Assembly: GCF_001421165.1 (NCBI RefSeq)
Contig: NZ_LMKB01000005.1
Coordinates: 1,280,409-1,344,408 of the forward strand
From: Frigoribacterium sp. Leaf8
GTDB taxonomy: Bacteria; Actinomycetota; Actinomycetes; Actinomycetales; Microbacteriaceae
Reading direction: 5' to 3'
DNA length: 64,000 nucleotides
Positions 1 to 8,994 of the stretch are shown piece after piece (position 1 is the stretch's first letter; every line of letters begins with the position of its first letter). The notes under the pieces were generated by a model. It searched no databases. It worked only from the letters and a program-made list of their open reading frames with translations, and was not told where the DNA came from. The position numbers and the translations under genes are program-made.

Positions 1-53
1 TCGACCAGCTCGAGGTCCCGGCGGCGTACGACCTGGGCGAGGTGCTCGCCTAG
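1..53 (+). CDS. C-terminal end of an unidentified protein (partial)
   Basis: An open frame enters from the left edge and stops at TAG (51-53). It encodes only the last 16 residues, DQLEVPAAYDLGEVLA. Codon use (G/C in third positions) fits a real gene, and the hairpin at 80-120 lies just beyond the stop. Too little is present to assign a family. Confidence 0.5.
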   Translation, partial: DQLEVPAAYDLGEVLA

Positions 54-79
54 GCGACGAGCGCTTCCTCGGGCACAGG

Positions 80-120
80 GCACCGCGTTTCGGGCATCGC
101 ACACCGACGAGACGCGGTGC
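80..120. terminator. Hairpin between convergent gene ends
   Basis: A 13-bp inverted repeat (80-92 with 108-120, one G:T pair) sits between the plus-strand stop at 53 and the minus-strand stop at 147. No U-tract follows. The position suggests a shared bidirectional terminator; that role is inferred. Confidence 0.5.
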
Positions 121-146
121 CGTGCACGAAAAGGGTGTGGTGCGGG

Positions 147-1163
147 TCAGTCGGCGGCGGGCTTCCGCGCGCGGCTGGGCTGCACGCGGGGCGGCTCGCC
201 GGGCATCTTCGGGAAATCCGGCGGGAAGGGCAGTTCGCCGAGGCCGTCGGCGACGTCGCGCTCCCACCAGGCGAGCAACGTGTCGATGCGCCCCGGCGAC
301 TCGTGCATCGAGGCCCACGGGTCGCCGTGGGTCTGCAGCCGCTCGGGCACCGTCAGCACGGTGTGCTCGGCAGGGTCGATGCCGGGCAGGTCGTCCCACG
401 TGACCGGCAGGGACACGGAGGCGCGGGGCAGCGCCCGGGGAGACCAGGCTCCCGCCATGGTGCGGTCGCGATTGGCCTGGTTGTAGTCGACGAAGAGACG
501 GTCGCCGCGTTCCTCCTTCCACCACGCGGTGGTGACGCGGTCGGGGGTGCGGCGTTCGAGTTCGCGGGCGGCGGCGATCACGGCGTGCCGCACCTCCAGG
601 AACTCGTGCGTCGGCTCGATCGGCGCGAAGACGTGCAGACCCCGGTTGCCGCTCGTCTTGACGAACGCGGTGAGACCGGCCTCGTCGAGCACGGCCCGGA
701 GGTCGAGCGCGGCCGTCACGGCGTCGGCGAAGCTCGTGCCCGGCTGCGGGTCGAGGTCGATGCGCAGCTGGTCGGGCAGGTCGGGCTCCTCGGCGCGCGA
801 GGCCCACGGGTGGAAGACCAGGGTGTTCATCTGGGCCGCCCAGACGGCGGCGGCGGGCTCGTCGATCACGAGCTGCGGGTGCACGCGGCCGCTCGGGTAG
901 GTGACGTCGACGGCTCGCACGTAGTCGGGCGTGCCGCGGGGCGGGTTCTTCGAGAAGTACTGGTCGCCGTCGACGTCGCCGCCGAACCGCTGCAGCGAGA
1001 TCGGACGGTCGCCGTTCGCCGCGACGAAGGGCGTGCCGACCTCGACCAGGTAGCGCGCCAGGTCGAGCTTGGTCACGCCGAGGTCGGGCCAGAGCACGCG
1101 GGACGGACTGCTGATGCGGACGTCGCGGTCGCCCACCCGCAGGGTCGTCGCCTCGGATGCCAT
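147..1163 (-). CDS. LigD-type DNA polymerase/primase domain protein
   Basis: A 338-residue stand-alone homologue of the polymerase (primase-like) domain of bacterial LigD, used in non-homologous end joining. Visible family features are the metal-binding DxD pair (D136 and D138 in RIDLDP), the KTSGNRGLH stretch near 169-177 that contacts the incoming nucleotide, and a third acidic residue (D226 in LFVDYNQ). Length fits a single PolDom, so ligase and nuclease domains are absent. No Ku or ligase gene lies in the window. A TAGCGT box seven nucleotides before the ATG suggests a leaderless transcript. The family is clear; whether it acts in end joining or gap filling here is inference. Confidence 0.9.
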   Translation of the reverse strand: MASEATTLRVGDRDVRISSPSRVLWPDLGVTKLDLARYLVEVGTPFVAANGDRPISLQRFGGDVDGDQYFSKNPPRGTPDYVRAVDVTYPSGRVHPQLVIDEPAAAVWAAQMNTLVFHPWASRAEEPDLPDQLRIDLDPQPGTSFADAVTAALDLRAVLDEAGLTAFVKTSGNRGLHVFAPIEPTHEFLEVRHAVIAAARELERRTPDRVTTAWWKEERGDRLFVDYNQANRDRTMAGAWSPRALPRASVSLPVTWDDLPGIDPAEHTVLTVPERLQTHGDPWASMHESPGRIDTLLAWWERDVADGLGELPFPPDFPKMPGEPPRVQPSRARKPAAD

Positions 1164-1285
1164 GTGCGTGACGCTAGTCCCGTCGCGCCGCCGGGGTACG
1201 AGGTGCCGGCGTTCACGGGGCGTTCACCCGGGCGTCGCTTCCGTCCGAGATGGTTCGGTCCACACCCGACGAAACGGACACCCGA

Positions 1286-3883
1286 ATGCGCACGCCCCTG
1301 CTCCGCCTCGGCGCCCTGACCCTGGCCGGCTCGATCGCCGCCGCCGGGCTCGTGGCCACGAGCGCCCTGCCCGCCCTCGCGGCCGACGCCGACGTCGTCG
1401 TCAACGAGATCGACACGACCGACGACTGGGTCGAACTGCTCAACACCGGCCAGACCCCGACCGACGTGTCGGGCTTCGTGCTGCGGGACGACAAGGACAC
1501 GCGGACGCTCGCGCTGCCCGCGGGCACGGTCCTCGCCGCCGGCGAGCGCGTGGTCGTCGACGTCGCCGACGACGCCGTGTGGGGCGCCGCCGCCTACGGG
1601 CTCGGACGCGCCGACGCCGTCCGCCTCTACGCCGCCGACGGCACGACCCTGCTCGACTCGTACGCCTGGACGCAGTTCCCGACGACGACCTACGGCCGCT
1701 GCGCCGACGGCACCGGCGCGTTCGCGACGACGGCCGCCGGGACGCGAGGCACCGCCAACGAGTGCGCGACGACACCGGCTCCGACCGACCCGACGGACCC
1801 CGCCCCGACCGACCCGACGACCCCCGCCGTGCCCGCGACGACCGACGTCGTGATCAACGAGGTCGAGTCGAACGGCGACGACACCGACTGGGTCGAACTG
1901 ACGAACGTCGGGACGGTGCCCGTCGACGTCTCGGGCTACACCTTCCGCGACGAGGACGACGTGCGCACGCCCTTCACCCTGCCCACCGGTTCGGTCGTGC
2001 AGCCCGGCGCCTTCTTCGTGATCGACCAGGCCTCGGGCTCGAACCCGGTCGGCTTCGACTTCGGACTCGGCCAGCCCGACTCGGCACGCCTGTTCGACAC
2101 CGCGGGCACGCTCGTCGCCTCGTACGCCTGGAGCGTCCACAGCACCGTCAGCTACGGCCGCTGCCCCGACGGCACCGGCGAGCTGACGACGACGACCGCG
2201 ACCACGAAGGGCGCGGCGAACGACTGCTCGTCGCCCGTGCGCATCAACGAGGTCGAGAGCCAGGGAGGCGCGCCCGGCCACTGGGTCGAGCTCACGACCG
2301 TGAGCACCTCGTCGGTCGACCTCGGCGGCTACGTGCTGACCGACTCCGACCCGACGCATCGCTACGTCGTCCCCGCCGGGACCGTCGTCGCCCCCGGCGG
2401 CTTCGTCGTCCTCGACGAGCAGACCCCGACCTCGGCCGGCTTCGACTTCGGACTGGGCGGTGCCGACTCGGTGCGCCTGCTGCTGCCGGACGGCACGACG
2501 GCGGCCGACGGTTCGACCCTCGCCGACGAGTACTCGTGGACCTCGCACGCCGCCACCACCTACGGCCGCGGACCCGACGGCACGGGCGACTTCGCCGTCA
2601 CGTCGACCTCGACCAAGGGCTCGGCCAACACCTTCGCCGGCGTCTCCGTGCCGACGGCCTGGCCCGGCGGACCCGACGAGGTCCCCCTGGACGACGAGGG
2701 CACCTTCACCGGTGACCTGAGCGGTCTCGACTACGAGCCGACCGGCACCGCGACCCCCGGCACGCTCTGGGCGGTGCAGAACGGCGACGGCCTGCTCTAC
2801 CGGATCGTCCCGGACGGCGCCGGCGGGTGGGCCCCGCAGACGACCGACGGCTGGGCTGCCGGCAAGAAGCTGCTGTACCCGAGCGGGGTCGCGACCGACA
2901 TCGTGGACGCCGAGGGCGTCACGGTCGCCGACGACTCGTCCGCGGGCGGCGTCTACGTGTCGACGGAGCGCAACAACGCCTCGGGCTCGGTCAGCCGCCC
3001 CTCGGTGCTGCGCTACGACGCCGCGACCGCGAGCCCGGCCACGACCCTGGTCGCCACCGACGAGTGGAACCTCGCCGCGGACTTCCCCGGCCTGGGGGCC
3101 AACGCGGGCCTCGAGGGCATCACCTGGGTGCCCGACGCCTGGCTGACCGAGGCGGGGTTCGTCGACGAGGCGACCGGCGCCTCCTACGACCCCGCGACGT
3201 ACGCCGGCCACGGTGACGGGCTCTTCTTCGTCGGCGTCGAGGGCACCGCGAGCGTCTACGCCTACGCCCTGATGGACGACGGTTCGTTCGAGCGCGTCGC
3301 CACCATCGCGACGTCGTTCGCCCTGGTCGCCGACCTGCAGTTCGACGCCGACCTCGACGCGCTCTGGGTCGTCTGCGACGAGGCCTGCTCGGGCCGCACG
3401 GCGCTGTTCTCGGTCGACGAGTCGGGGGCGTTCGCCGAGGACGTCGTCCACGAGGCACCGGCGAACGCCGACCGCGGGCTCGCCAACGAAGGCTTCGCGA
3501 TCGCCCCGGCGGCGACGAGCGTCGACGGGTTCCGCCAGACGTTCTACGCGGACGACAACGACACCGACGGGTTCTCGCTGCGCGCCGGGACGTTCCCCGG
3601 CGTGGCGGCCGAGCCCGGGACGCCCGGCGACCCCGGCACCTCCGGGACGCCCGGCACCCCCGGGACGCCCGGCACCCCCGGCACGCCCGGCGACCCCGCT
3701 GCCCCCGCCGATCCCGGCACGGGCGTGACGCCGATCGGTCAGGGCTCGGGCCCGGCGACGGTCGACGGGCAGCTCGCCTTCACCGGTTCGGACGCCCGAT
3801 GGGCAGCGGCCGCGGCCCTGCTGCTCGTGCTCGCCGGGGCGGGCACCCTGATCGCCCGCCGGCGTCGACTCACCCGCGACTGA
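1286..3883 (+). CDS. LTD-repeat cell-wall-anchored surface protein
   Basis: A large exported protein of 865 residues. The N-terminus has a Sec signal (MRTPLLRLGALTL..., ending near ALAADAD). Three lamin-tail-domain-like repeats follow, each with a VxxNEI/V...DWVEL opening and a SYGRCPDGTG-type close. Next is a region of about 330 residues resembling the esterase-like/SdiA-regulated propeller found beside LTD domains. A collagen-like PGTPG tract then leads to a LAFTG sorting motif, a hydrophobic segment and an RRRR tail, as expected for class E sortase substrates. The ATG at 1286 was chosen because the signal peptide begins there; an in-frame GTG at 1250 adds 12 polar residues. Likely surface or DNA/phosphate-related; the exact substrate is unknown. 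Confidence 0.85.
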   Translation: MRTPLLRLGALTLAGSIAAAGLVATSALPALAADADVVVNEIDTTDDWVELLNTGQTPTDVSGFVLRDDKDTRTLALPAGTVLAAGERVVVDVADDAVWGAAAYGLGRADAVRLYAADGTTLLDSYAWTQFPTTTYGRCADGTGAFATTAAGTRGTANECATTPAPTDPTDPAPTDPTTPAVPATTDVVINEVESNGDDTDWVELTNVGTVPVDVSGYTFRDEDDVRTPFTLPTGSVVQPGAFFVIDQASGSNPVGFDFGLGQPDSARLFDTAGTLVASYAWSVHSTVSYGRCPDGTGELTTTTATTKGAANDCSSPVRINEVESQGGAPGHWVELTTVSTSSVDLGGYVLTDSDPTHRYVVPAGTVVAPGGFVVLDEQTPTSAGFDFGLGGADSVRLLLPDGTTAADGSTLADEYSWTSHAATTYGRGPDGTGDFAVTSTSTKGSANTFAGVSVPTAWPGGPDEVPLDDEGTFTGDLSGLDYEPTGTATPGTLWAVQNGDGLLYRIVPDGAGGWAPQTTDGWAAGKKLLYPSGVATDIVDAEGVTVADDSSAGGVYVSTERNNASGSVSRPSVLRYDAATASPATTLVATDEWNLAADFPGLGANAGLEGITWVPDAWLTEAGFVDEATGASYDPATYAGHGDGLFFVGVEGTASVYAYALMDDGSFERVATIATSFALVADLQFDADLDALWVVCDEACSGRTALFSVDESGAFAEDVVHEAPANADRGLANEGFAIAPAATSVDGFRQTFYADDNDTDGFSLRAGTFPGVAAEPGTPGDPGTSGTPGTPGTPGTPGTPGDPAAPADPGTGVTPIGQGSGPATVDGQLAFTGSDARWAAAAALLLVLAGAGTLIARRRRLTRD

Positions 3884-3900
3884 GGCACGACGCCCCACGA

Positions 3901-3954
3901 CCCCGTGTCGAGCGATGCACCCGGAAGCGTCCGGGCGCGTCGCTCGACACGGGG
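3901..3954. terminator. Nested double hairpin between convergent genes
   Basis: The outer arms pair perfectly over 15 bp (3901-3915 with 3940-3954). A second 6-bp hairpin (3920-3925 with 3930-3935) sits inside the loop. It lies just after the surface-protein stop and before the convergent PhzF stop. The sequence that follows, CGGGGTTCATCGTCGTG, recurs in the nested element at 37298. Confidence 0.6.
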
Positions 3955-3997
3955 TTCATCGTCGTGCGGCGTCCGTGCGACGGCCGGAGAGGCCGAC

Positions 3998-4031
3998 GGG
4001 TCAGCGGGTCAGCGGGTCAGCGGGTCAGCGG
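3998..4031. repeat. 8-bp tandem repeat (GGGTCAGC, about 4 copies)
   Basis: Four head-to-tail copies of an 8-bp unit span the PhzF stop codon (TGA at 4019-4017). Because 8 is not a multiple of three, copy-number change would shift where translation ends. Slippage is possible but not shown. Confidence 0.8.
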
Positions 4032-4958
4032 CGTCGCCGTGCCGGTGACCGTGACGCCGCCGACGACCGGGACGTCGACTACGAGGCGGCTCGGACGCCC
4101 GACGTGCCGCCCCTGCCTCACCACGACGCGGGCAGGAGGCGCGATCAGGTCGAGCGCGCGGAGGTAGCCGCCCAGCGACGCGGCCGCCGACCCCGTCGCC
4201 GGGTCCTCGGTGAGGGAGCCGACGGGGAACAGGTTGCGTGCCTCGACCACGGTCGCCCCGGACGCGTCGACACCCTGGGCGTGGATCACCGTGATCGTGC
4301 CCGCCCAGCCCTGTTCGTCCATGAGGGTCCGCACGGCGACCGGGTCGAACCCGAAGGCGTCGAAGACCCGCTGGTCGCGGACCGCCACCACGGGGTGCCG
4401 GTTGCCCGCGAAGGACTCCCGCAGCGGACGACGCTCGTCGAGGTCGGCGTGCGTGAGGCCGAGCACCGCCAGCAACCGGTCGGCGACGGTCGGGTCCAGG
4501 TCGCGCACGACGGGGTCGACGCTCGTGAACGACGCCGTCACCGGGCCCGCGACGGCGTCGGCACCCCCACGCGAGGTCTCGATCACGACCGGCCCGACCG
4601 CCGTCTCGAGCGTGAACGCTCCGACCCCGCGACGCTCGGCCAGGGCGACGGCGGTGGCGATCGTCGCGTGCCCGCAGAACGGGACCTCGGCCCCGGGCGA
4701 GAAGTAGCGCACGGCCACGTGCCGGTCGTCGCCGGCGCGGGACGGATCGACCACGAACGCGGTCTCGGCGTACCCCACCTCGGCGGCGATCCGCCGCATG
4801 TCGGCGGCCGAGAGGGCCGACGCGTCGAGCACGACGCCGGCCGGGTTGCCGCCGCCCGGTCCGTCGGCGAAGGCCGTGAGGTGCAGCACCTCGACGGTCG
4901 GGGCGGACGGCGAGGGAGCGGCGGGGCCGACGGGAGGCGAGGGTCTGCGGTCGGTCAC
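4017..4958 (-). CDS. PhzF-family isomerase/epimerase
   Basis: A 313-residue PhzF-like protein with the two-domain diaminopimelate-epimerase fold. Seen in sequence: the N-terminal core LTAFADGPGGGNPAGVV, the conserved glutamate in AEVGYAETAF that acts as the catalytic acid/base in PhzF, the FCGHATIATA loop, and the C-terminal DPATGSAAASLGGYL motif. The start is taken as GTG at 4958; upstream residues in the same frame lack homology. Members range from phenazine synthesis to unknown metabolism, and no phenazine genes are nearby, so the substrate is unknown. The tandem repeat at 3998-4031 overlaps its last codons. Confidence 0.88.
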   Translation of the reverse strand: MTDRRPSPPVGPAAPSPSAPTVEVLHLTAFADGPGGGNPAGVVLDASALSAADMRRIAAEVGYAETAFVVDPSRAGDDRHVAVRYFSPGAEVPFCGHATIATAVALAERRGVGAFTLETAVGPVVIETSRGGADAVAGPVTASFTSVDPVVRDLDPTVADRLLAVLGLTHADLDERRPLRESFAGNRHPVVAVRDQRVFDAFGFDPVAVRTLMDEQGWAGTITVIHAQGVDASGATVVEARNLFPVGSLTEDPATGSAAASLGGYLRALDLIAPPARVVVRQGRHVGRPSRLVVDVPVVGGVTVTGTATPLTR

Positions 4959-5065
4959 GACGCCACTGTGCCGCACCGCGCCTCCTCGTCGCCAGCGCCA
5001 CCTCGGGCCGGGTGGCCCGCCCGGCCCTCGAGACCGTGCCGGACCGTGTCGGACCCCGAGCCGCC

Positions 5066-5713
<648 letters not shown>

Positions 5714-5727
5714 GCCGTCAGCCTAGT

Positions 5728-5748
5728 TGATAAGCGTTCTCATTCTCA
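5728..5748. promoter_or_regulatory. Zur-like operator in the divergent aztA/aztB promoter
   Basis: An AT-rich imperfect palindrome, TGATAAGCGTTCTCATTCTCA, contrasts with the GC-rich surroundings. It resembles actinobacterial Zur boxes (TGA-rich half sites flanking AA/TT) and sits between the divergent starts at 5713 and 5765. This predicts zinc repression of both arms. The resemblance is by eye only. Confidence 0.65.
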
Positions 5749-5764
5749 GCTACGGTCGTGTCTC

Positions 5765-6664
5765 GTGCCCTTCCTCTCCACCGCCGTCCTCGAGCCGTTC
5801 TCGCTCGACTTCGTCCAGCGCGCCCTCGTCGGCGGCGGCCTCGTCGCGATCCTCTGCGGCGTCGTCGGCACCTGGGTCGTGGTGCGCGGCATGGCCTTCC
5901 TCGGCGAGGCGCTCGCGCACGGCATGCTGCCCGGCGTCGCCCTCGCGACCGTGCTCGGTGCGCCCGTCCTCGTCGGCGGGGCCCTCAGCGCCGTCGTCAT
6001 GAGCCTCGGCGTGGCGGCGCTGCAACGACGCGGTCGCCTGTCGTACGACACGAGCATCGGCCTCCTCTTCGTCGCGATGCTCGCCCTCGGCGTCGTCGTC
6101 ATCTCGCACTCGGGCAGCTTCGCCACCGACGCCACGTCGATCCTGTTCGGCGACGTCCTCGCGATCACGACGGCGGACCTCGGCCTGCTCGCCGGCGCGA
6201 CGATCGTCGGCGTCGGCCTCGCGGCCGCCTTCCACCGCCCCCTGCTGGCCCTCGCCCTCGACCCGCGCCTGGCCGCCGTGCTGGGGCTCGGTCCGCGCTC
6301 GGCCCAGGCCGTGCTCGTGGGCCTGGTCACGCTCGCCGTCGTCGCCTCGTACCAGGCCGTCGGGTCGTTGCTCGTCGTCGGACTGCTGCTCGCACCGGCC
6401 GTCGCCGCGGGCCACTGGACGACGCGCCTGCCCACGCGGATGGTCCTCGCCTCGGTCGTCGGCGTGCTCGCCGTCGCCGTCGGCCTGCTCGTCTCGTGGC
6501 ACGCCGCGACGGCCGCCGGCGCCTCGATCGCGGCGACGGCCATCGCGTTCGCCGGCCTCTCGGGGGCCGGCCACGCCGCCCTCGGCCGTCGGCGGGCACG
6601 TCGGGTCGACACCGCCGCCCCGGGTCGCACGGGTACGGCGCCCGTCGCGACCCCCGCCTCCTGA
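5765..6664 (+). CDS. aztB: Zinc ABC transporter permease AztB
   Basis: A 299-residue polytopic membrane protein of the ABC-3 metal permease family, with about eight hydrophobic segments. Family features include the first helix GLVAILCGVVGTWVVVRGMAFLGEAL, the GVALATVLGAPVLVGG stretch and the conserved DTSIGLLF loop. The start is GTG at 5765, only 16 bp after the Zur-like box, since no upstream in-frame start avoids the operator. It is first in the plus-strand operon with the lipoprotein, AztC and AztD genes. The last 25 residues are a basic, alanine-rich cytoplasmic tail. Confidence 0.88.
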   Translation: MPFLSTAVLEPFSLDFVQRALVGGGLVAILCGVVGTWVVVRGMAFLGEALAHGMLPGVALATVLGAPVLVGGALSAVVMSLGVAALQRRGRLSYDTSIGLLFVAMLALGVVVISHSGSFATDATSILFGDVLAITTADLGLLAGATIVGVGLAAAFHRPLLALALDPRLAAVLGLGPRSAQAVLVGLVTLAVVASYQAVGSLLVVGLLLAPAVAAGHWTTRLPTRMVLASVVGVLAVAVGLLVSWHAATAAGASIAATAIAFAGLSGAGHAALGRRRARRVDTAAPGRTGTAPVATPAS

Positions 6665-6740
6665 CCCGCCCGCACGACCCCACGTCCGCACTCCCCCGCC
6701 CGTCTCCCCGACCCACCCCACGCCCACCCGGAAGGACCGC

Positions 6741-8006
6741 ATGCGATCCCCCCTCCTCACGACCTGCCTGCTCGGCACGCTCGCCCTCGGGCTGACCGCC
6801 TGCTCGACCGACACCTCGCCGGGCGGCGACCCCGCCGCCGGGACGACGGCCGACGAGACCGGCGCCAGCGGCGAGGGCCACGGCGCCGTCGCGGGCGCCG
6901 AGGAACTCGCCGAGCCCCGTCTCGGCCTCACCACGATCGACCCGTCGGGCACGGTCGCCCACCTCGACCTGCTCGACGAGGGCGTCGTCGAGCTCGGGTC
7001 GGTCGACGCCCCCACCGCCGTGGAGACCGACGGGCGGTACCTGTTCGCCGAGACCACCGGCGGCCTCGAGGTCGTCGACAGCGGGGTCTGGACGTGGGAC
7101 CACGGGGACCACTTCCACTACTACCGGGCCGACCCGCGCCTCCTCGGCACCGTCGAGGGCGACGGCGCGGCGACCGTCGCGACCACGAACCTGTCGACCT
7201 CGGGTTCGACCGGCGTGCACTTCGCCGGCTCGGGCGACGCCGTGCTGCTCGACACCGAGGCGCTGTCGCGGGGCGAGCTGCGGGAGCGGTTCCGACTCGA
7301 CGGCGAACCGGGCACCGGCATGGTCGTCCCCGTGGGCTCGTACGCCCTGGTGACCGAGGGGCGCGGCGAGGCGACGACGCTCGTCGGACGGACCGCCGAC
7401 GGTGACGAGACGGGCCTGCGCGAGGCCTGCCCGGACGCCTCGGGCACGATCACGACCCGCGTCGGGGCGGTCGTCGGCTGCTCGGACGGCGCCCTGCTCG
7501 CGACCGTCGCCGACGACGAGCTCGTCGTCGAACGCATCCCCTACCCGGCCGGCTCGACCCCGTCGTCGGGCGGCACGGCGGCCCCGGCCACCTCGTTCGA
7601 CAACCGGGAGGGGCGACCCACCGTGGCCGGGCTCGCCGGCTCCGCGGGCGTCTGGCTGCTCGACACCCGGGCCCGGGCCTGGACGCTGCTGCCGGCACCG
7701 ACCCCGCTGGTCACGGTGACCGCCGTGGACGACGCCGACCAGCGCCTCCTCGCCCTCGCCCGGGACGGCCGCGTGCTCGTCCTCGACGGCGCCACCGGCC
7801 AGGTCGTCGCCGAGACCGCGCCGCTCGTCGCGGACTCGCTCGCCGCGGGCCGGACGCCGACGCTGATCGCCGACCAGCAGCGCGCGTACCTCTCGGCCCC
7901 GGTCGAAGGGCGGCTGTACGAGATCGACGCCGCCGACGGCGCGCGGATCGCCCGCAGCTTCGAGACGGCGGGCGAGCCGGCCTTCGTCGCGGAGACGGGT
8001 CGATGA
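6741..8006 (+). CDS. AztD-like periplasmic/cell-surface metal-chaperone lipoprotein (first copy)
   Basis: A 421-residue predicted lipoprotein (lipobox LTACS near residue 20) with repeated beta-propeller-like blades. It carries a striking histidine cluster, DHGDHFHYYRADPR, around residue 118, a natural metal site. It resembles the AztD zinc-chaperone class but differs clearly from the second copy downstream, so the two are divergent paralogues rather than a recent duplication. It ends in an ATGA overlap with aztC, implying coupled translation. The inferred role is to capture zinc outside the membrane and pass it to AztC. Confidence 0.75.
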   Translation: MRSPLLTTCLLGTLALGLTACSTDTSPGGDPAAGTTADETGASGEGHGAVAGAEELAEPRLGLTTIDPSGTVAHLDLLDEGVVELGSVDAPTAVETDGRYLFAETTGGLEVVDSGVWTWDHGDHFHYYRADPRLLGTVEGDGAATVATTNLSTSGSTGVHFAGSGDAVLLDTEALSRGELRERFRLDGEPGTGMVVPVGSYALVTEGRGEATTLVGRTADGDETGLREACPDASGTITTRVGAVVGCSDGALLATVADDELVVERIPYPAGSTPSSGGTAAPATSFDNREGRPTVAGLAGSAGVWLLDTRARAWTLLPAPTPLVTVTAVDDADQRLLALARDGRVLVLDGATGQVVAETAPLVADSLAAGRTPTLIADQQRAYLSAPVEGRLYEIDAADGARIARSFETAGEPAFVAETGR

Positions 8007-8965
8007 GGGCGCCGTCGACGGCCCGCCGCCGGGCCGGGCTCGCCACCGCCAGCCGCAGCACCGCCGCCCGCGTCGCCGCTGTCGCCGTCGCGGCCGCGCT
8101 GGCCCTGACCGGCTGCGCACCCGCCGGCGACGACCGTCCGGTCGTGTTCGTGTCGACGAACATCCTCGGCGACGTCGTCGACGAACTGGTCGGCGACCAG
8201 GCCGAGGTCGTCACCCTGATGAAGCCGGACGCCGACCCGCACTCGTTCGAGATCTCGGCGCAACAGGCGGCACGGATGCGGGCGGCCGACCTCGTCGTCT
8301 CGAACGGCCTCGGCCTCGAGGAGGGGCTGCAGCAGCACCTCGACGCGGCGGTCGACTCCGGCGTGGCCTCGTTCGTCGCCGCGGACGCGATCGACGTCCT
8401 CGACTACCGCGACGGGGACGCCGCCGGCACCCCCGACCCGCACTTCTGGACCGACCCGGGCCGCATGCTCGACGTCGTCGACGCCCTCGGGCCCGTGCTC
8501 GCCGAGGTCGACGGCGTCGACGCCGCGGGGCTCACCGCGCGCACCACCGACTACCGGGCCGACCTCGAGCGACTCGACGCCGACATGGTCGACGCCTTCG
8601 CCGCGATCCCCGCCGAACGGCGCGCACTCGTGACGAACCACCACGTCTTCGGCTACCTCGCCGACCGGTTCGACTTCGACGTCGTCGGGGCCGTGATCCC
8701 CGGCGGCACGACGCTCGCGGCGCCGTCGGCATCCGACCTCGCCGACCTGGTCGACGCCGTCGAGACGACGGGCGTCCCGACCGTGTTCGCCGAGTCGTCC
8801 TCGCCCGACCGACTCGTGCAGGCCCTGGCGAGCGAGGCGGACGTCCACGTCGACGTGGTCGAGCTCTTCACCGAGTCGCTCACCGCGGCCGACGGGGACG
8901 CCCCCGACTACCTGACCATGATGCGCGTCGACACCGAGCGCATCGCCACCGGACTCTCCCCGTGA
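8003..8965 (+). CDS. aztC: Zinc solute-binding lipoprotein AztC
   Basis: A 320-residue cluster A-I metal-binding protein with a lipobox (ALTGCA). Expected zinc ligands are visible: His in KPDADPHSFE, His in TPDPHFWTDP, His in VTNHHVFGYL, and an acidic residue near the C-terminus. It lacks the long His-rich loop of ZnuA, which fits AztC-type proteins that receive zinc from AztD. The ATG overlaps the previous stop by four bases (ATGA). Confidence 0.88.
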   Translation: MRAPSTARRRAGLATASRSTAARVAAVAVAAALALTGCAPAGDDRPVVFVSTNILGDVVDELVGDQAEVVTLMKPDADPHSFEISAQQAARMRAADLVVSNGLGLEEGLQQHLDAAVDSGVASFVAADAIDVLDYRDGDAAGTPDPHFWTDPGRMLDVVDALGPVLAEVDGVDAAGLTARTTDYRADLERLDADMVDAFAAIPAERRALVTNHHVFGYLADRFDFDVVGAVIPGGTTLAAPSASDLADLVDAVETTGVPTVFAESSSPDRLVQALASEADVHVDVVELFTESLTAADGDAPDYLTMMRVDTERIATGLSP

Positions 8966-8994
8966 GCGTCCGACCACCAGAAAGAGGAACACCC

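Noticed and set aside
1073..3898. Very long open frame antisense to the LTD surface protein
   Set aside because: Long antisense frames are expected in DNA this GC-rich. The translation is arginine/glycine/valine-rich with no domains, while the plus-strand frame has a signal peptide, repeats and a sorting motif.
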